A stretch of DNA of 64,000 nt, from positions 1 to 64,000 of the forward strand of contig NZ_AUGK01000009.1 of the NCBI RefSeq assembly GCF_000422625.1. Direction: 5' to 3'. Of the stretch, positions 47,920-56,902 are shown one piece after another. Source of the stretch: Adlercreutzia mucosicola DSM 19490. Lineage in GTDB: Bacteria; Actinomycetota; Coriobacteriia; Coriobacteriales; Eggerthellaceae. Within the stretch, counting starts at the first letter, position 1. Each line of letters begins with the position of its first letter. The translations under genes were made by a program, and so were the position numbers. Below the pieces are notes generated by a model, which saw only the letters and a program-made list of their open reading frames with translations, did no database searches and was not told where the DNA came from.

Positions 47920-48540
47920 ATGCAGTCAGTACGGAAGAACGCACGGGGTGTGACGACCCGCGAGGTCCTTCGGAGCAACGATACGGCCAAGCGCAGTGCC
48001 GAGATCGTGGTGGCGGCGCGCGAACTGTACGAGGAGAAGGGCCTTGCCCACACGTCCATCCAGGACATCACCAACCACGTGGGCGTGACGCGCTCGCTGT
48101 TCTACCACTATTTCCAGAACAAGGAAGAGGTCACCTCGGCGGTGCTCGACCAGTACATTACCGACTTCATCGAGGCGATGCAGCATTGGCACGAGAGCCA
48201 GGCGGTGCAGGAGACCGATGAATCGCTGCATTCCATGGTGAAGATCATGCGCATGGTGCTGTTCGAGAAGAACACCTTCCGTATGGCGCTGTCGACTCAG
48301 GAGAACGCCGCGCTGTACCTGGATTTTCTGAACCGGTTCGCCGCCCAGGGCGCCGAGTTCATGGTGGCGCACCCCCTGACGACTCCCACGAAGTACAGCG
48401 AGCAGTCCGATCACCTCTACGAGACGTTCTACGTGCTGATCGTGGGCCTGGTGAGCTACCTGCGCTCGCACCCCGACGCGGACGATGACGTGCTCATCGA
48501 CGTCGTGTCGCGCATGCTGCACATCGAACAGGTCGCATAG
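47920..48540 (+). CDS. TetR/AcrR family transcriptional regulator
   Basis: A 206-residue protein. The N-terminal HTH is at about residues 28-75: IVVAARELYEEKGLAHTSIQ, DITNHVGVTRSLFYHYFQNK (the YYHF-like TetR signature). The C-terminal helical domain would bind the inducer. The ATG follows AAGGAGGG. It is divergent from AEC-1 and upstream of the GH2-galK-galT operon, so it could control either; which is not shown by the sequence. Confidence 0.92.
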   Translation: MQSVRKNARGVTTREVLRSNDTAKRSAEIVVAARELYEEKGLAHTSIQDITNHVGVTRSLFYHYFQNKEEVTSAVLDQYITDFIEAMQHWHESQAVQETDESLHSMVKIMRMVLFEKNTFRMALSTQENAALYLDFLNRFAAQGAEFMVAHPLTTPTKYSEQSDHLYETFYVLIVGLVSYLRSHPDADDDVLIDVVSRMLHIEQVA

Positions 48541-48754
48541 GGAAGGCGGCTGCGCGGGGGCTGCGGGTTCGACTGACCTGACGGGCGGTCTCTAGGTTGC
48601 CCGAGCTTCCGCGGCCTTTCGGGGTGTGGCGAATCAGTTACGTTTCCCGGTCTGCTGCTTACGTCCCTGTGGGACGGGTATCATCTTCCTGTAAGGTACG
48701 GCCCGGCCTGCGCGGCGGGGCCTTTCCCCGTGAAGATGCAAGGAGAAGTGCGCT

Positions 48755-50701
48755 GTGGACATTAAGCGCGTGCTGGCCAGTGCCCCCCGCGACCATGACT
48801 TGGGCCCCGAGCGGCCTCTGCTCACGCCGTGGGGCGAATCGCTGCACCCGCTGGCCGTGCGCCAAGAGCATCCCCATCCCCAATTCGTGCGCGACCGCTT
48901 CGTCATGCTGAACGGCTGGTGGGACTACGCCATCATGCCCATGGGGACGGGTCGCACCGTGCGGCCGCCCGACGAGTTCGACGGCCGCATTCTCGTGCCC
49001 TTCTCGCCCGAGTCGGTGCTGTCCTGCGTGGGCCGCCAGTTGGGTCCCGATGAGCTGCTGTGGTACGTGCGCCGCGTCGCTCGACCGCCGCTGCGCCCGC
49101 ACGAGCGCTGCCTGCTCCATTTCGAGGCCGTGGACTTCGCCTGCGCCTGCTGCGTGAACGGCCAGGTGGTGGGCACGCACCGCGGCGGCTACCTCCCCTT
49201 CGTCTTCGATATCACCGAGGCGGTGACCAAGGTGGACGGCGAGGATACGCTGGATGCGGGCGAGCATGCCGAGATCGTCATTGCCCTGTGCGTGTGGGAC
49301 CCGAGCGATACGGGCACGCAGCTGCGCGGCAAGCAGAAGCTGAAGCGGGGCGGCATCTGGTACACGGCCCAGAGCGGTATCTGGCAGCCGGTGTGGATGG
49401 AAGTGGTGCCCGAGCGCCATATCGAGGCGCTGCGTCTTCTGCCCGATGCCGAGACTGCCGAGCTGGCGGTCGATGTGGACGTGTGCGGCACCGAGGGGTT
49501 GCTGCGCCTGTACGTGTCCGATGCGGCTGGCGTGCCCGTGGCGGCGGCGTCGGCGCCGGCAGAGGAGGGCGCGGTGCCGGTGACGTCCCGCGGAGCCGAG
49601 GAAGACGAGCGTCGCCGCCGGGTGCGCGTGACGGTGCCCATCCCCAAGCTGCGCCGGTGGAGCCTCGAAGACCCCTACCTGTACAACCTCACGCTGCGCT
49701 TCGGCACCGATGTCGTCTACAGCTACACCGCTTTCCGCACCGTGGCCGTGCGCCCCGACGGGGCCGGCCGCTTCCGCTTCTTCCTGAACGGCGAGCCGCT
49801 GCTGCTGCGTGGCGTGCTGGATCAGGGCTACTGGTCCGACGGGCTCATGACCGCCCCGGCCGACGACGCCCTGGCCTTCGATATCGTTGCCATGAAGAAC
49901 GCCGGCTTCAACATGCTGCGCAAGCACCTGAAGGTGGAGGCCGACCGCTGGTACTACCACTGCGATCGCTTGGGCATGTTGGTGTGGCAGGACATGGTGA
50001 GCGGCGGCGGCGCCTACGGCACGTGGGAGACGAGCTTCCAGCCCACGCTGTGGCGGCGCAGCTGGGACAACTACAGCGATACCGACATCGCCCACCAGGA
50101 GAAGCTGGGCGCTGGCGACGAGAGCTATCGCAACCACTGGCGCGAGAGCTGCCGCGCCACGGTGGAGTATCTGGGCAACCATCCGTCGGTGGTGAGCTGG
50201 GTGCTGTTCAACGAGGGCTGGGGGCAGTTCGATGCCGCATCGGCGGCCCAGATGGTGCACGAGCTGGATCCCACCCGGCCCATCGACGCTGTGAGCGGGT
50301 GGTACGACCAGCACAGCGGCGACTTTCTCAGCGTGCACAACTACTTCCGGCCCCTGAAAGTGTACCGCGATCGCGTCCGCGACCTGCAAGGCTATGCGGC
50401 CGAGCACGGAGGCCGGGCTTTCGTGATCTCGGAATTCGGCGGCGTCACCTTTCGCGTGCCGGGCCACAGCGCCTTCGAGGGCAGCTACGGCTACGATCGC
50501 TTCGAGGACGTGGCGGCCTGGCGCGGGGCGGTGCGATCTGCTCTGGCCCAGGCGACGGCTTTGGCCACCGATGGCCTGGCCGGGTTCGTGTATACCCAGC
50601 TGTCGGACGTGGAGGAGGAGGTCAACGGCATCCTCACCTACGATCGGCGGGTGAACAAGCTGGAAGACGATGAAGAGATGTGGGGAGAGGGGACCCTATG
50701 A
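48755..50701 (+). CDS. Glycoside hydrolase family 2 protein (beta-galactosidase-like)
   Basis: A 648-residue GH2 enzyme. Sugar-binding jelly-roll at about residues 45-190 (LNGWWDYAIMP; FEAVDFACACCVNGQVVGTH), immunoglobulin-like domain about 215-330, and TIM barrel about 330-640. The acid/base glutamate is in SWVLFNEGWGQFD and the nucleophile region is FVISEFGGVTF. No signal peptide is present, so it acts in the cytosol. The GTG start follows AAGGAGAAG. Its stop overlaps galK (ATGA), and galK overlaps galT the same way, so it probably releases galactose from an imported galactoside for the following genes. Confidence 0.92.
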   Translation: MDIKRVLASAPRDHDLGPERPLLTPWGESLHPLAVRQEHPHPQFVRDRFVMLNGWWDYAIMPMGTGRTVRPPDEFDGRILVPFSPESVLSCVGRQLGPDELLWYVRRVARPPLRPHERCLLHFEAVDFACACCVNGQVVGTHRGGYLPFVFDITEAVTKVDGEDTLDAGEHAEIVIALCVWDPSDTGTQLRGKQKLKRGGIWYTAQSGIWQPVWMEVVPERHIEALRLLPDAETAELAVDVDVCGTEGLLRLYVSDAAGVPVAAASAPAEEGAVPVTSRGAEEDERRRRVRVTVPIPKLRRWSLEDPYLYNLTLRFGTDVVYSYTAFRTVAVRPDGAGRFRFFLNGEPLLLRGVLDQGYWSDGLMTAPADDALAFDIVAMKNAGFNMLRKHLKVEADRWYYHCDRLGMLVWQDMVSGGGAYGTWETSFQPTLWRRSWDNYSDTDIAHQEKLGAGDESYRNHWRESCRATVEYLGNHPSVVSWVLFNEGWGQFDAASAAQMVHELDPTRPIDAVSGWYDQHSGDFLSVHNYFRPLKVYRDRVRDLQGYAAEHGGRAFVISEFGGVTFRVPGHSAFEGSYGYDRFEDVAAWRGAVRSALAQATALATDGLAGFVYTQLSDVEEEVNGILTYDRRVNKLEDDEEMWGEGTL

Positions 50702-52014
50702 GGGACGAGGCGGCCGCCCGCGTTCACCTGAGCGCGCTGTTTCGCGCGGCATTCGGACGATCTGCGGATGAGGGGGCGGAGCGCACCGTGCTGGCCTCGG
50801 CGCCGGGGCGTCTGGAAGTGGCCGGCAACCATGTGGATCATCAGGGCGGTCGGGTGATCTCGGCTGCCATTGGCGAGCGCACGTGGGGTTTGGCGGCGCC
50901 GAACGATGGCGGGCGCATCCGCGTGGTCATGGAGGGCTTCGGGGCCGATGAGATCGATCTGGCCGAGGAGGGCTGGGATGCCCCGCGCCCGGCCGACGCG
51001 CTAAGTTCGGGGGCACTCGTGCGCGGCATGGCGGCCCGGTTCGCCCGCGATGGGGGAGCGCTGGCAGGTTTCGATATGGTGACGTGCTCTGATGTGCCGC
51101 CGGGCTGCGGGCTGTCGTCGTCGGCTGCCTTCGAGGTGATGGTGGGGGCGTGCCTGGCGGGGCTGTTCGGCGGGGGAGCGTGGTCGGGCGCGGGCGCGGC
51201 CGGCTCGGTGCCTGCGGGCGCGGCCGGCTCGGTGCCTGCGGGCGCGGACGGCGAGGGGGCGGTGGCTGTGGACCCGGTGGCCCTGGCGCTGGCGGCTACA
51301 ACGGTGGAGCAGCGCTATTTCGGCAAGCCCTGCGGCGCCCAGGATCAGCTGGCCAGCGCCTGCGGCGGCGTGGTCGCCATCGACTTCGGGCCCGCGGTGC
51401 CCGCGGTGGAAGCGGTGCGCCTGGATGCGGCGGCCTGGGGCTTTGGCATCGTGCTCATCGATAGCCGACAGGACCATTCCCAGCACAACGACGAGTTCGC
51501 CGCCATTCCCGCCGACATGGGCCGGGTGGCGCGCCTGCTCGGGGTGGACCGTTTGGGCGACGGCTCGGTGGACGAACTGCTGGACCGGCTCGGCGCCGTG
51601 CGCGCGACCCTGGGCGACCAGTGCGCCCTGCGGGCACTGCACTACTACGACGAGGTGGCGCGCGTGAACGCCCAGCGCGTGGCCTTGGAGCGCGATGACT
51701 TCGCGGCCTTTCTCGGGCTCGTGCGCGCATCGGGGGTCTCCTCGGCCCAGTTCCTGCAGAACGTGTCGCTGAGGGGGCCCGGTACCGAGGGCTGCCAGCC
51801 GGCCATGCTCATCCAGGGGCTCTGCGCCCACTGGCTTGGCGATCGGGGCGCGTGGCGCATCCATGGTGGCGGCTTCGGCGGCGCTGTGCTGGCGTTCGTG
51901 CCCCTTGGCGAAGTGGACGATTTCGTGGCGGCCATGGACGCGGCGCTCGGCTACGAGGCCTGTCGCACGGTGGTCGTCGGCGGCGCCGGCGCTTGGGCGC
52001 GCCGCCTGTCATGA
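50698..52014 (+). CDS. galK: Galactokinase
   Basis: A 438-residue GHMP kinase. The galactokinase signature appears as APGRLEVAGNHVDHQGGR, the ATP loop as VPPGCGLSSSAAFEVMVG, and the C-terminal motif as WRIHGGGFGGAVLAFVP. It converts galactose to galactose-1-phosphate. Between the ATP loop and CGAQDQLASACGGVVAI is an extra low-complexity stretch encoded by a 24-bp tandem repeat (51193-51240, peptide unit GAAGSVPA). It starts at an ATGA overlap with the GH2 gene and ends at another ATGA overlap with galT. Longer than the usual about 390 residues, mainly through this insertion. Confidence 0.93.
   Translation: MRDEAAARVHLSALFRAAFGRSADEGAERTVLASAPGRLEVAGNHVDHQGGRVISAAIGERTWGLAAPNDGGRIRVVMEGFGADEIDLAEEGWDAPRPADALSSGALVRGMAARFARDGGALAGFDMVTCSDVPPGCGLSSSAAFEVMVGACLAGLFGGGAWSGAGAAGSVPAGAAGSVPAGADGEGAVAVDPVALALAATTVEQRYFGKPCGAQDQLASACGGVVAIDFGPAVPAVEAVRLDAAAWGFGIVLIDSRQDHSQHNDEFAAIPADMGRVARLLGVDRLGDGSVDELLDRLGAVRATLGDQCALRALHYYDEVARVNAQRVALERDDFAAFLGLVRASGVSSAQFLQNVSLRGPGTEGCQPAMLIQGLCAHWLGDRGAWRIHGGGFGGAVLAFVPLGEVDDFVAAMDAALGYEACRTVVVGGAGAWARRLS
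51193..51252. repeat. 24-bp in-frame tandem repeat in galK
   Basis: A 24-bp unit is present at 51193-51216 and 51217-51240 with a partial third copy (GGCGCGGACGGC). It encodes the repeated peptide GAAGSVPA in a surface insertion of galactokinase. It is likely to vary in copy number between strains. Confidence 0.8.
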
Positions 52015-53030
52015 GCAAGCCTCAAGTCTTGGCCTGGGCGGCCGACAGCCCCGCAGGCCCGCTGGACATCACCATCAACCTCGCCAAGCCCGAGAAGGAC
52101 CCCCGGGACATTGCCCAAGCTGCAGAGCCTGGCAGCGCGACGGGAGCTGGGGGCGATTGCGTTCTTTGCTGGCAGCGCGCTGCCGATGGGAGCCTTACTT
52201 GTGCCGGGGCCGGCGGGGGAGCAGTACAGCCGGTGCGCCTGGGCGATGAGGAATGGGCCTGGTGGTTCTCGCCCTATGGATACTTCCCCGAGCACGTGAT
52301 CGTGTCGGCTCCTGTTCACCGGCCCATGGCCATCGATCGCGAAACGATAGGCCGGCTGATCGACTTCGCGGATGCGTACCCGCAGTGGTTCATCGGCTCC
52401 AATGCCGATCTGCCCATCGTGGGCGGCTCTCTTTTGGCCCACGACCATTTCCAGGGCGGCGGCTATCGCTTCCCCCTGATGAAGGCCCCGGTGCGCCGGC
52501 ACTTTGCCCTGCCGGGGCTGGAAGGGGTGCAGGCCGGTGTCGTGCGCTGGCCGGCATCGGTGGTGCGCCTGCGCGCGCCCGGCCGCGGGGCGCTGCTGGA
52601 AGCGGCGGGGCGTGTGCTGGAAGCCTGGCGCACCTTCGTCTGGGAGCCGTCTGGCATTCGTCCCTGGACCGACGAGCCTGGGGACGCCGGGCCGTCCGAG
52701 CGCCGTTATCACAACACGGCAAATCCCATCCTGTGGCGCGAGGGCGACGACTACGTGATGGATCTCGTGCTGCGCAACAACCGCACAACGCTGGAGCACC
52801 CTTGCGGTCTCTTCCACGTGCCCGAGCGCCTCTTCCACATCAAGAAGGAGAACATCGGCCTCATCGAGATCATGGGCCGCGCCATTTTGCCGGGCCGCTT
52901 GGCCGCCGAGCTGCCCGAGGTGCGCCCGGTGTGCGATGCCGCCTACTACGAGATCTTGCGGGCCGCGGGCGTCTTCAAGGACGACGAGCGCGGCCGCGCC
53001 GGCTGGGCCGCCTTCATCGCGACCCTATAA
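52011..53030 (+). CDS. galT: Class II galactose-1-phosphate uridylyltransferase, N-terminally short
   Basis: A 339-residue protein matching the middle and C-terminal parts of class II GalT: PLDITINLAKPEKDPRDIAQ, GDCVLCWQ, WFSPYGYFPEHVIV, FIGSNADLPIVGGSLLAHDH then FQGG (active-site His block), and RNNRTTLEHPCGLFH with LFHIKKENIGLIEIMGRAIL. It converts Gal-1-P and UDP-glucose to Glc-1-P and UDP-Gal. Typical class II enzymes are about 490 residues; here the first about 150 are missing, but the gene starts cleanly by ATGA overlap with galK, so it may be a natural short form. It ends the GH2-galK-galT operon; no galE is visible nearby. Confidence 0.87.
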   Translation: MSKPQVLAWAADSPAGPLDITINLAKPEKDPRDIAQAAEPGSATGAGGDCVLCWQRAADGSLTCAGAGGGAVQPVRLGDEEWAWWFSPYGYFPEHVIVSAPVHRPMAIDRETIGRLIDFADAYPQWFIGSNADLPIVGGSLLAHDHFQGGGYRFPLMKAPVRRHFALPGLEGVQAGVVRWPASVVRLRAPGRGALLEAAGRVLEAWRTFVWEPSGIRPWTDEPGDAGPSERRYHNTANPILWREGDDYVMDLVLRNNRTTLEHPCGLFHVPERLFHIKKENIGLIEIMGRAILPGRLAAELPEVRPVCDAAYYEILRAAGVFKDDERGRAGWAAFIATL

Positions 53031-53117
53031 GGCCGGGGTTCCCAAACGACCCCTTCGCAGTCCCCGTAGGGGCGGGCTTCAGCCCGTCCCGCCCAGCGTG
53101 GCCGGCCGTCCGCCCTT

Positions 53118-54530
53118 CTACGCTAGGCGGGCTTGGCCGCCTTGGGTGTGGCGGGTCACTTCGAAGCGCTCGAGTTGGGCTTTTTCGTTGGGGCTGATAC
53201 CGGCCTTCATCTTGGCGATGGCCACCTGGTCCATGACGGTTTCCACGCCTTCCAAGTCGGGCAGCAGCAGGCCGCGCTTGAAGCCGTGGGTGACGATGAC
53301 GCCGTAACGGCGCGGGTCCAGCTGCTCGAGCGAATCTACGGGCTCCGGATCGCCGAGCACGTCCACCGAGTAGGACAGGTAGTTCAGCTCGTCGGGAGTG
53401 ACCGGGGTAAAGCGCGGGTCGTCGGTGGCTGCGGCCACGGCGTTTGCGATCACCTCTTCGCCCAGGCTTTCCCGTACCGGCGCGATAGTGCCGATGCATC
53501 CGCGCAGGCCCCCGTGCTCATGCAGGCTGACGAAGGCTCCGGCGCGCCGACCGGTCAACTCGTCGGGCAAGTCGGGCGGCAGCGGCAGCATCTTGCCCGT
53601 GGACACCATGAACTCCACGCTCGCCCGCGCCAGAGCCACGATGGGATCCACCGGCGAGCAGGCGCCGCGCGCGTGGGCTCCGCGCACCTCGGCCTCCACT
53701 TCCTCCTCGGTGGAGGCAGGTCCGCACTCCACTTCGAAGGCCGCCACGGCGTAGCCCACCCCGAAGGGTCCCTCGTAGCTGAGCAGCTCGGGCGTGAAGG
53801 GCAGACCTTCCAGAGCGCCGGCCATAATCTCGAAAGAGCGCAGGCCGCACTCGGCGGCGCTCTCGCACAACTCGGCGTCCAGGCGGCTCAACGCGCGCAG
53901 CTGGCCGTGGGCGAACAGATCGGTTACGGCGCGGTCGAAGGCGGGCCCGGCGGCATCGAAGCCGTAGGGGCCATCTTCGGTCAGCTTGTGGGACAAGTCC
54001 CCGCTCGCGATCAGCACCGCGCGGCGTCCCAGGTCTTCGGCGGCCCGGGTGATGGATAGCCCCAAGAACTCGTGGTCGGAATCGGACAGGGCCGATAGCC
54101 CGATGCGCACCACGGCCACCGAGGACAGGTCGATGTGTCGACTCAGGAAATGCAGCGGCACGTAGGTGGCGTGGTCGATCTCCTCGTGGCGCGAGGGCGC
54201 GCCGGCGGTGGGAATGCTGCGTCGCTTCAAGCGGTCGGCCACGGCCTGGGCGAAGGCCAGGTCGGTATGGATGGCGATGCGCTCGTCGGGATGTCCGAAG
54301 GCGGCCAGACTGCCCTCTTCGGTGGGGGCGTCGGCGATGAAGAAGCCGTCGCGGTACAGCGGCGCGTGGGGCGAGGCGATCACCACGACGTCGGGCGCGT
54401 GCTCGGCGACGCGGCGGGCCACCTCCTCGTAGGCGGCGATGGTATCCGCGATGCGCGCTTCTTGGCCGGCGCCCACGGCGGGAACGATCAGCGGCGGATG
54501 GGGAACGGCGTATGCGGCAAGAAGGCCCAT
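53118..54530 (-). CDS. AmmeMemoRadiSam-type fusion protein (Memo/LigB-like + AMMECR1)
   Basis: A 470-residue fusion. Residues about 1-265 form a LigB/Memo-like dioxygenase-fold domain with histidines in AVPHPPLIVPAVG, ASPHAPLYRDG and IDHATYVPLHFL, plus IASGDLSHKL. Residues about 290-465 are an AMMECR1 domain (FVSLHEHGGLRGCIGTIAP containing LRGCIG; NAVAAATDDPRFTPVTPDEL). In many bacteria these are separate proteins (A and B) accompanied by a radical SAM protein (AmrS) whose joint function is unknown. No AmrS-like gene lies in the immediate vicinity. The start at 54530 follows AAGGTG weakly. Confidence 0.88.
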   Translation of the reverse strand: MGLLAAYAVPHPPLIVPAVGAGQEARIADTIAAYEEVARRVAEHAPDVVVIASPHAPLYRDGFFIADAPTEEGSLAAFGHPDERIAIHTDLAFAQAVADRLKRRSIPTAGAPSRHEEIDHATYVPLHFLSRHIDLSSVAVVRIGLSALSDSDHEFLGLSITRAAEDLGRRAVLIASGDLSHKLTEDGPYGFDAAGPAFDRAVTDLFAHGQLRALSRLDAELCESAAECGLRSFEIMAGALEGLPFTPELLSYEGPFGVGYAVAAFEVECGPASTEEEVEAEVRGAHARGACSPVDPIVALARASVEFMVSTGKMLPLPPDLPDELTGRRAGAFVSLHEHGGLRGCIGTIAPVRESLGEEVIANAVAAATDDPRFTPVTPDELNYLSYSVDVLGDPEPVDSLEQLDPRRYGVIVTHGFKRGLLLPDLEGVETVMDQVAIAKMKAGISPNEKAQLERFEVTRHTQGGQARLA

Positions 54531-54619
54531 GGCACACCTTCCTTCGAAGAATCTTGACGGATGAGGTCAGGTTCATGGTGACCGAAGCGCCGCCGCCCCG
54601 CGGTCACGGCGGCTAAGTG

Positions 54620-55219
54620 TCACGGGATTGTTAGCCCATCTTCTTCCGTGACCACATAAGAAACGGGGCGGTCGAAGGGCTCCAGCGCCCTATGGTCGGC
54701 CAGGCTTTCGATGCGCTGGCGAGCACGGATGAGCCCTATGGCGCGGCCGGGGAACGCGGCGAGGAAGCGGTCGTAGAAGCCGCCTCCGTAGCCGAGGCGG
54801 AAACCCGCATCGTCGAAGAGCAGTCCGGGCACGAGGGCCAGGGCGGTCGGGGGCAGCGCGGCGGCATCGATGAGAGTTGAGGGATCGTCGGCGGGCTCGG
54901 GGATGCCGCCGTAGCCCGGAGCGACATCGGTCAGCGCGGCAATGCGGTGCCAATCCATGAGGCCGCCGCGCCGGCAGCGGGGCAGCGCCACGGTTTTCCC
55001 CGCCTCCAGGGCCGTGCTGATGATGGCACGGGTGTCCACCTCGGTGCCCACGGCGTAGTAGGCCATCACCGCGGGCGCCTCGGCGAAGGCAGCGCTGGCC
55101 ACGATGCGGCTGGCGATCGCCCGGTCGGCGTCGGTGCGGTAGGCGGCGTCCAGCTGGTCGCGATACGCCCGCGCGGCGGCGCGCAGGGGCCGCTTCTCGT
55201 ATGTCCCGTTCAAGTCCAT
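54620..55219 (-). CDS. 5-formyltetrahydrofolate cyclo-ligase
   Basis: A 199-residue protein with the family blocks KRPLRAAARAYRDQLD (N-terminal basic helix), YYAVGTEVDTRAII, VPGLLFDDAGFRLGYGGGFY and DRFLAAFPGRAIGL; GYGGGFYDRFLA is the ATP/folate signature. It converts 5-formyl-THF to 5,10-methenyl-THF with ATP. The start at 55219 is used because the longer frame to 55324 has no ribosome site. Confidence 0.93.
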   Translation of the reverse strand: MDLNGTYEKRPLRAAARAYRDQLDAAYRTDADRAIASRIVASAAFAEAPAVMAYYAVGTEVDTRAIISTALEAGKTVALPRCRRGGLMDWHRIAALTDVAPGYGGIPEPADDPSTLIDAAALPPTALALVPGLLFDDAGFRLGYGGGFYDRFLAAFPGRAIGLIRARQRIESLADHRALEPFDRPVSYVVTEEDGLTIP

Positions 55220-55364
55220 GGATGCATCATAGACTGCGCCCGCGACAAACGGCCAGGCAACGGTCGGATTCGCCAAGACAACAAAACCGGAACGTGCCGC
55301 CGCGCGTCGGAAGCCGCCCCTCACAATGGGCGGGTCCGCTCAGTTTCCCAGCAAAGGAGCAACC

Positions 55365-55673
55365 ATGATCGAGATATTGAACGAGGGGAATTTCCCCGAG
55401 AAGGTGCTGCAGGCCCCGCATAAGGTGCTCGTGGAGTTCTTCGCCGCGTGGTGTCCGCACTGCCAGCGCATGATGCCGATCATCGACGACGTGGCTGACG
55501 CTGCGGCCGGGCGTGTGGCCGTGTACCAGGTGGATATCGACCAGTCGCCCAACTTGGCCGGTACCTACGCGCCCGACGGTTTCCCCACTTTCGCGCTGTT
55601 CGAAGGCGGCTCCGAGGTGGAAAGCCTCGTGGGCGAGCAGTCCAAGCAGCGTCTGCTGGAGCTAGTGGCCTAG
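55365..55673 (+). CDS. Thioredoxin family protein
   Basis: A 102-residue, single-domain thioredoxin: VLVEFFAAWCPHCQRMMPII contains a CPHC active site (not the CGPC of classic Trx, resembling DsbA-type spacing), followed by VYQVDIDQSPNLAG and the cis-proline region GFPTFALFEGG. It lacks a signal peptide and acts in the cytosol as a disulfide oxidoreductase. The ATG follows AAAGGAG. CPHC suggests a more oxidising redox potential, an inference from family knowledge. Confidence 0.9.
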   Translation: MIEILNEGNFPEKVLQAPHKVLVEFFAAWCPHCQRMMPIIDDVADAAAGRVAVYQVDIDQSPNLAGTYAPDGFPTFALFEGGSEVESLVGEQSKQRLLELVA

Positions 55674-55774
55674 GGGGTTTCCGTCGCCGATGCCGTTCGC
55701 GGCCCCGCCCTTGACTTGAAGTTGACTCCAGGTTTTACTCTCTCACCGATATGGAGATGAGAGAGGAGATCGAC

Positions 55775-56902
55775 ATGACCGCATCCTACGAGGGCGTGGG
55801 CAAGCTCGGCTTCGGGGCCATGCGCCTGCCCCTGACCGACCCCGATGACGCGACCGCCATCGACATCGAGCAGGTCAAGGCCATGGTGGACGAGTTCATC
55901 GCCCGAGGCGGCACCTATGTGGACACCGCCTTCGTCTACCATAATGGCTGCTCGGAGCCGGCCCTGCGCCAAGCGCTCGTGGAGCGCTACCCGCGCGAGG
56001 CCTTCACCCTGGCCACGAAGTGTCTGGCCTGGGCCTGCGCGAGCAAAGAGGAGGCCCAGGCATGCCTGCTCACCTCCCTGGAACGGCTGGGCGTGGACTA
56101 CATCGACTTCTACCTGCTGCACAACGTGGGTGGTGCGCGCACGGCCAAGTTCGACGAGTACGACATGTGGAACTACGTGGCCGACGCGAAGGAGCGCGGG
56201 CTCGTGCGCCACATCGGCTTTTCCATCCACGACGGCGCCGACGTGCTCGACGAGCTGCTCACGGCGCACCCGAACATGGACTTCGTGCAGCTGCAGGTGA
56301 ACTACCTCGACTGGGATGATCCGGTGACCGAGTCGGCCCGCTGCATGGAGGTGGCGGCCAAGCACGGCGTGCCCGTCATCGTCATGGAGCCGGTGCGCGG
56401 CGGCCGTTTGGCGAACCTGCCCGAGCGCGGCGCGGCGGTACTGGCCGAGGCCGATCCGGAGGCCAGCCAGGCTTCCTGGGCCTACCGCTTCTGTCTCGAC
56501 CTGCCCGGGGTGCTCACGGTGCTGGCCGGTGCCTCCAACCTTGAGCAGATGCAGGACAACATGGTCACCTTCCAAACGCATCAGCCGCTGACCGAGGCGG
56601 AGCGGGCAGCCATCGACGGCGCCATCGCCGCCCTGCGCTCGGTGGACCTCGTCCCGTGCACCAATTGCGGCTACTGCGTGAAAGACTGCCCCGAGGGCGT
56701 GAAGATCCCCGTGGCCCTGAACCTGCTGAACCTGGAGCGGCAGACCGAGGACCGCGCGTTTGCCAAGGGGCTGTACTCCTGGCAGGCCGCCGAGGGCCCC
56801 GCGTCCAAGTGCATCCAGTGCGGCACCTGCGAAGCCATGTGCCCCCAGTCCATTCCCATCATCGACCACCTCGCCGAAGCCGTGGAGCACTTCGAGGGGT
56901 AG
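55775..56902 (+). CDS. Aldo/keto reductase with C-terminal 4Fe-4S domain (second)
   Basis: A 375-residue protein. N-terminal aldo/keto reductase barrel: GVGKLGFGAMRLPLTDPDD, YVDTAFVYHNGCSEPALRQA, and GLVRHIGFSIHDGADVLDEL. C-terminal Fe-S domain with CTNCGYCVKDCPEGV and CIQCGTCEAMCPQSI, room for two [4Fe-4S]. The start at 55775 with GAGAGGAG is preferred to 55751. It is not closely adjacent to the family member at 23331 and seems a separate lineage (PMDxYLLH-type barrel YIDFYLLHNVGGART). Substrate unknown. Confidence 0.91.
   Translation: MTASYEGVGKLGFGAMRLPLTDPDDATAIDIEQVKAMVDEFIARGGTYVDTAFVYHNGCSEPALRQALVERYPREAFTLATKCLAWACASKEEAQACLLTSLERLGVDYIDFYLLHNVGGARTAKFDEYDMWNYVADAKERGLVRHIGFSIHDGADVLDELLTAHPNMDFVQLQVNYLDWDDPVTESARCMEVAAKHGVPVIVMEPVRGGRLANLPERGAAVLAEADPEASQASWAYRFCLDLPGVLTVLAGASNLEQMQDNMVTFQTHQPLTEAERAAIDGAIAALRSVDLVPCTNCGYCVKDCPEGVKIPVALNLLNLERQTEDRAFAKGLYSWQAAEGPASKCIQCGTCEAMCPQSIPIIDHLAEAVEHFEG

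Noticed and set aside
53060-53100. GGGCGGGCTTCAGCCCGTCC stem after galT as a terminator
   Set aside because: Short stem without a T-run in a generally GC-rich spacer between convergent genes; not strong enough to list.
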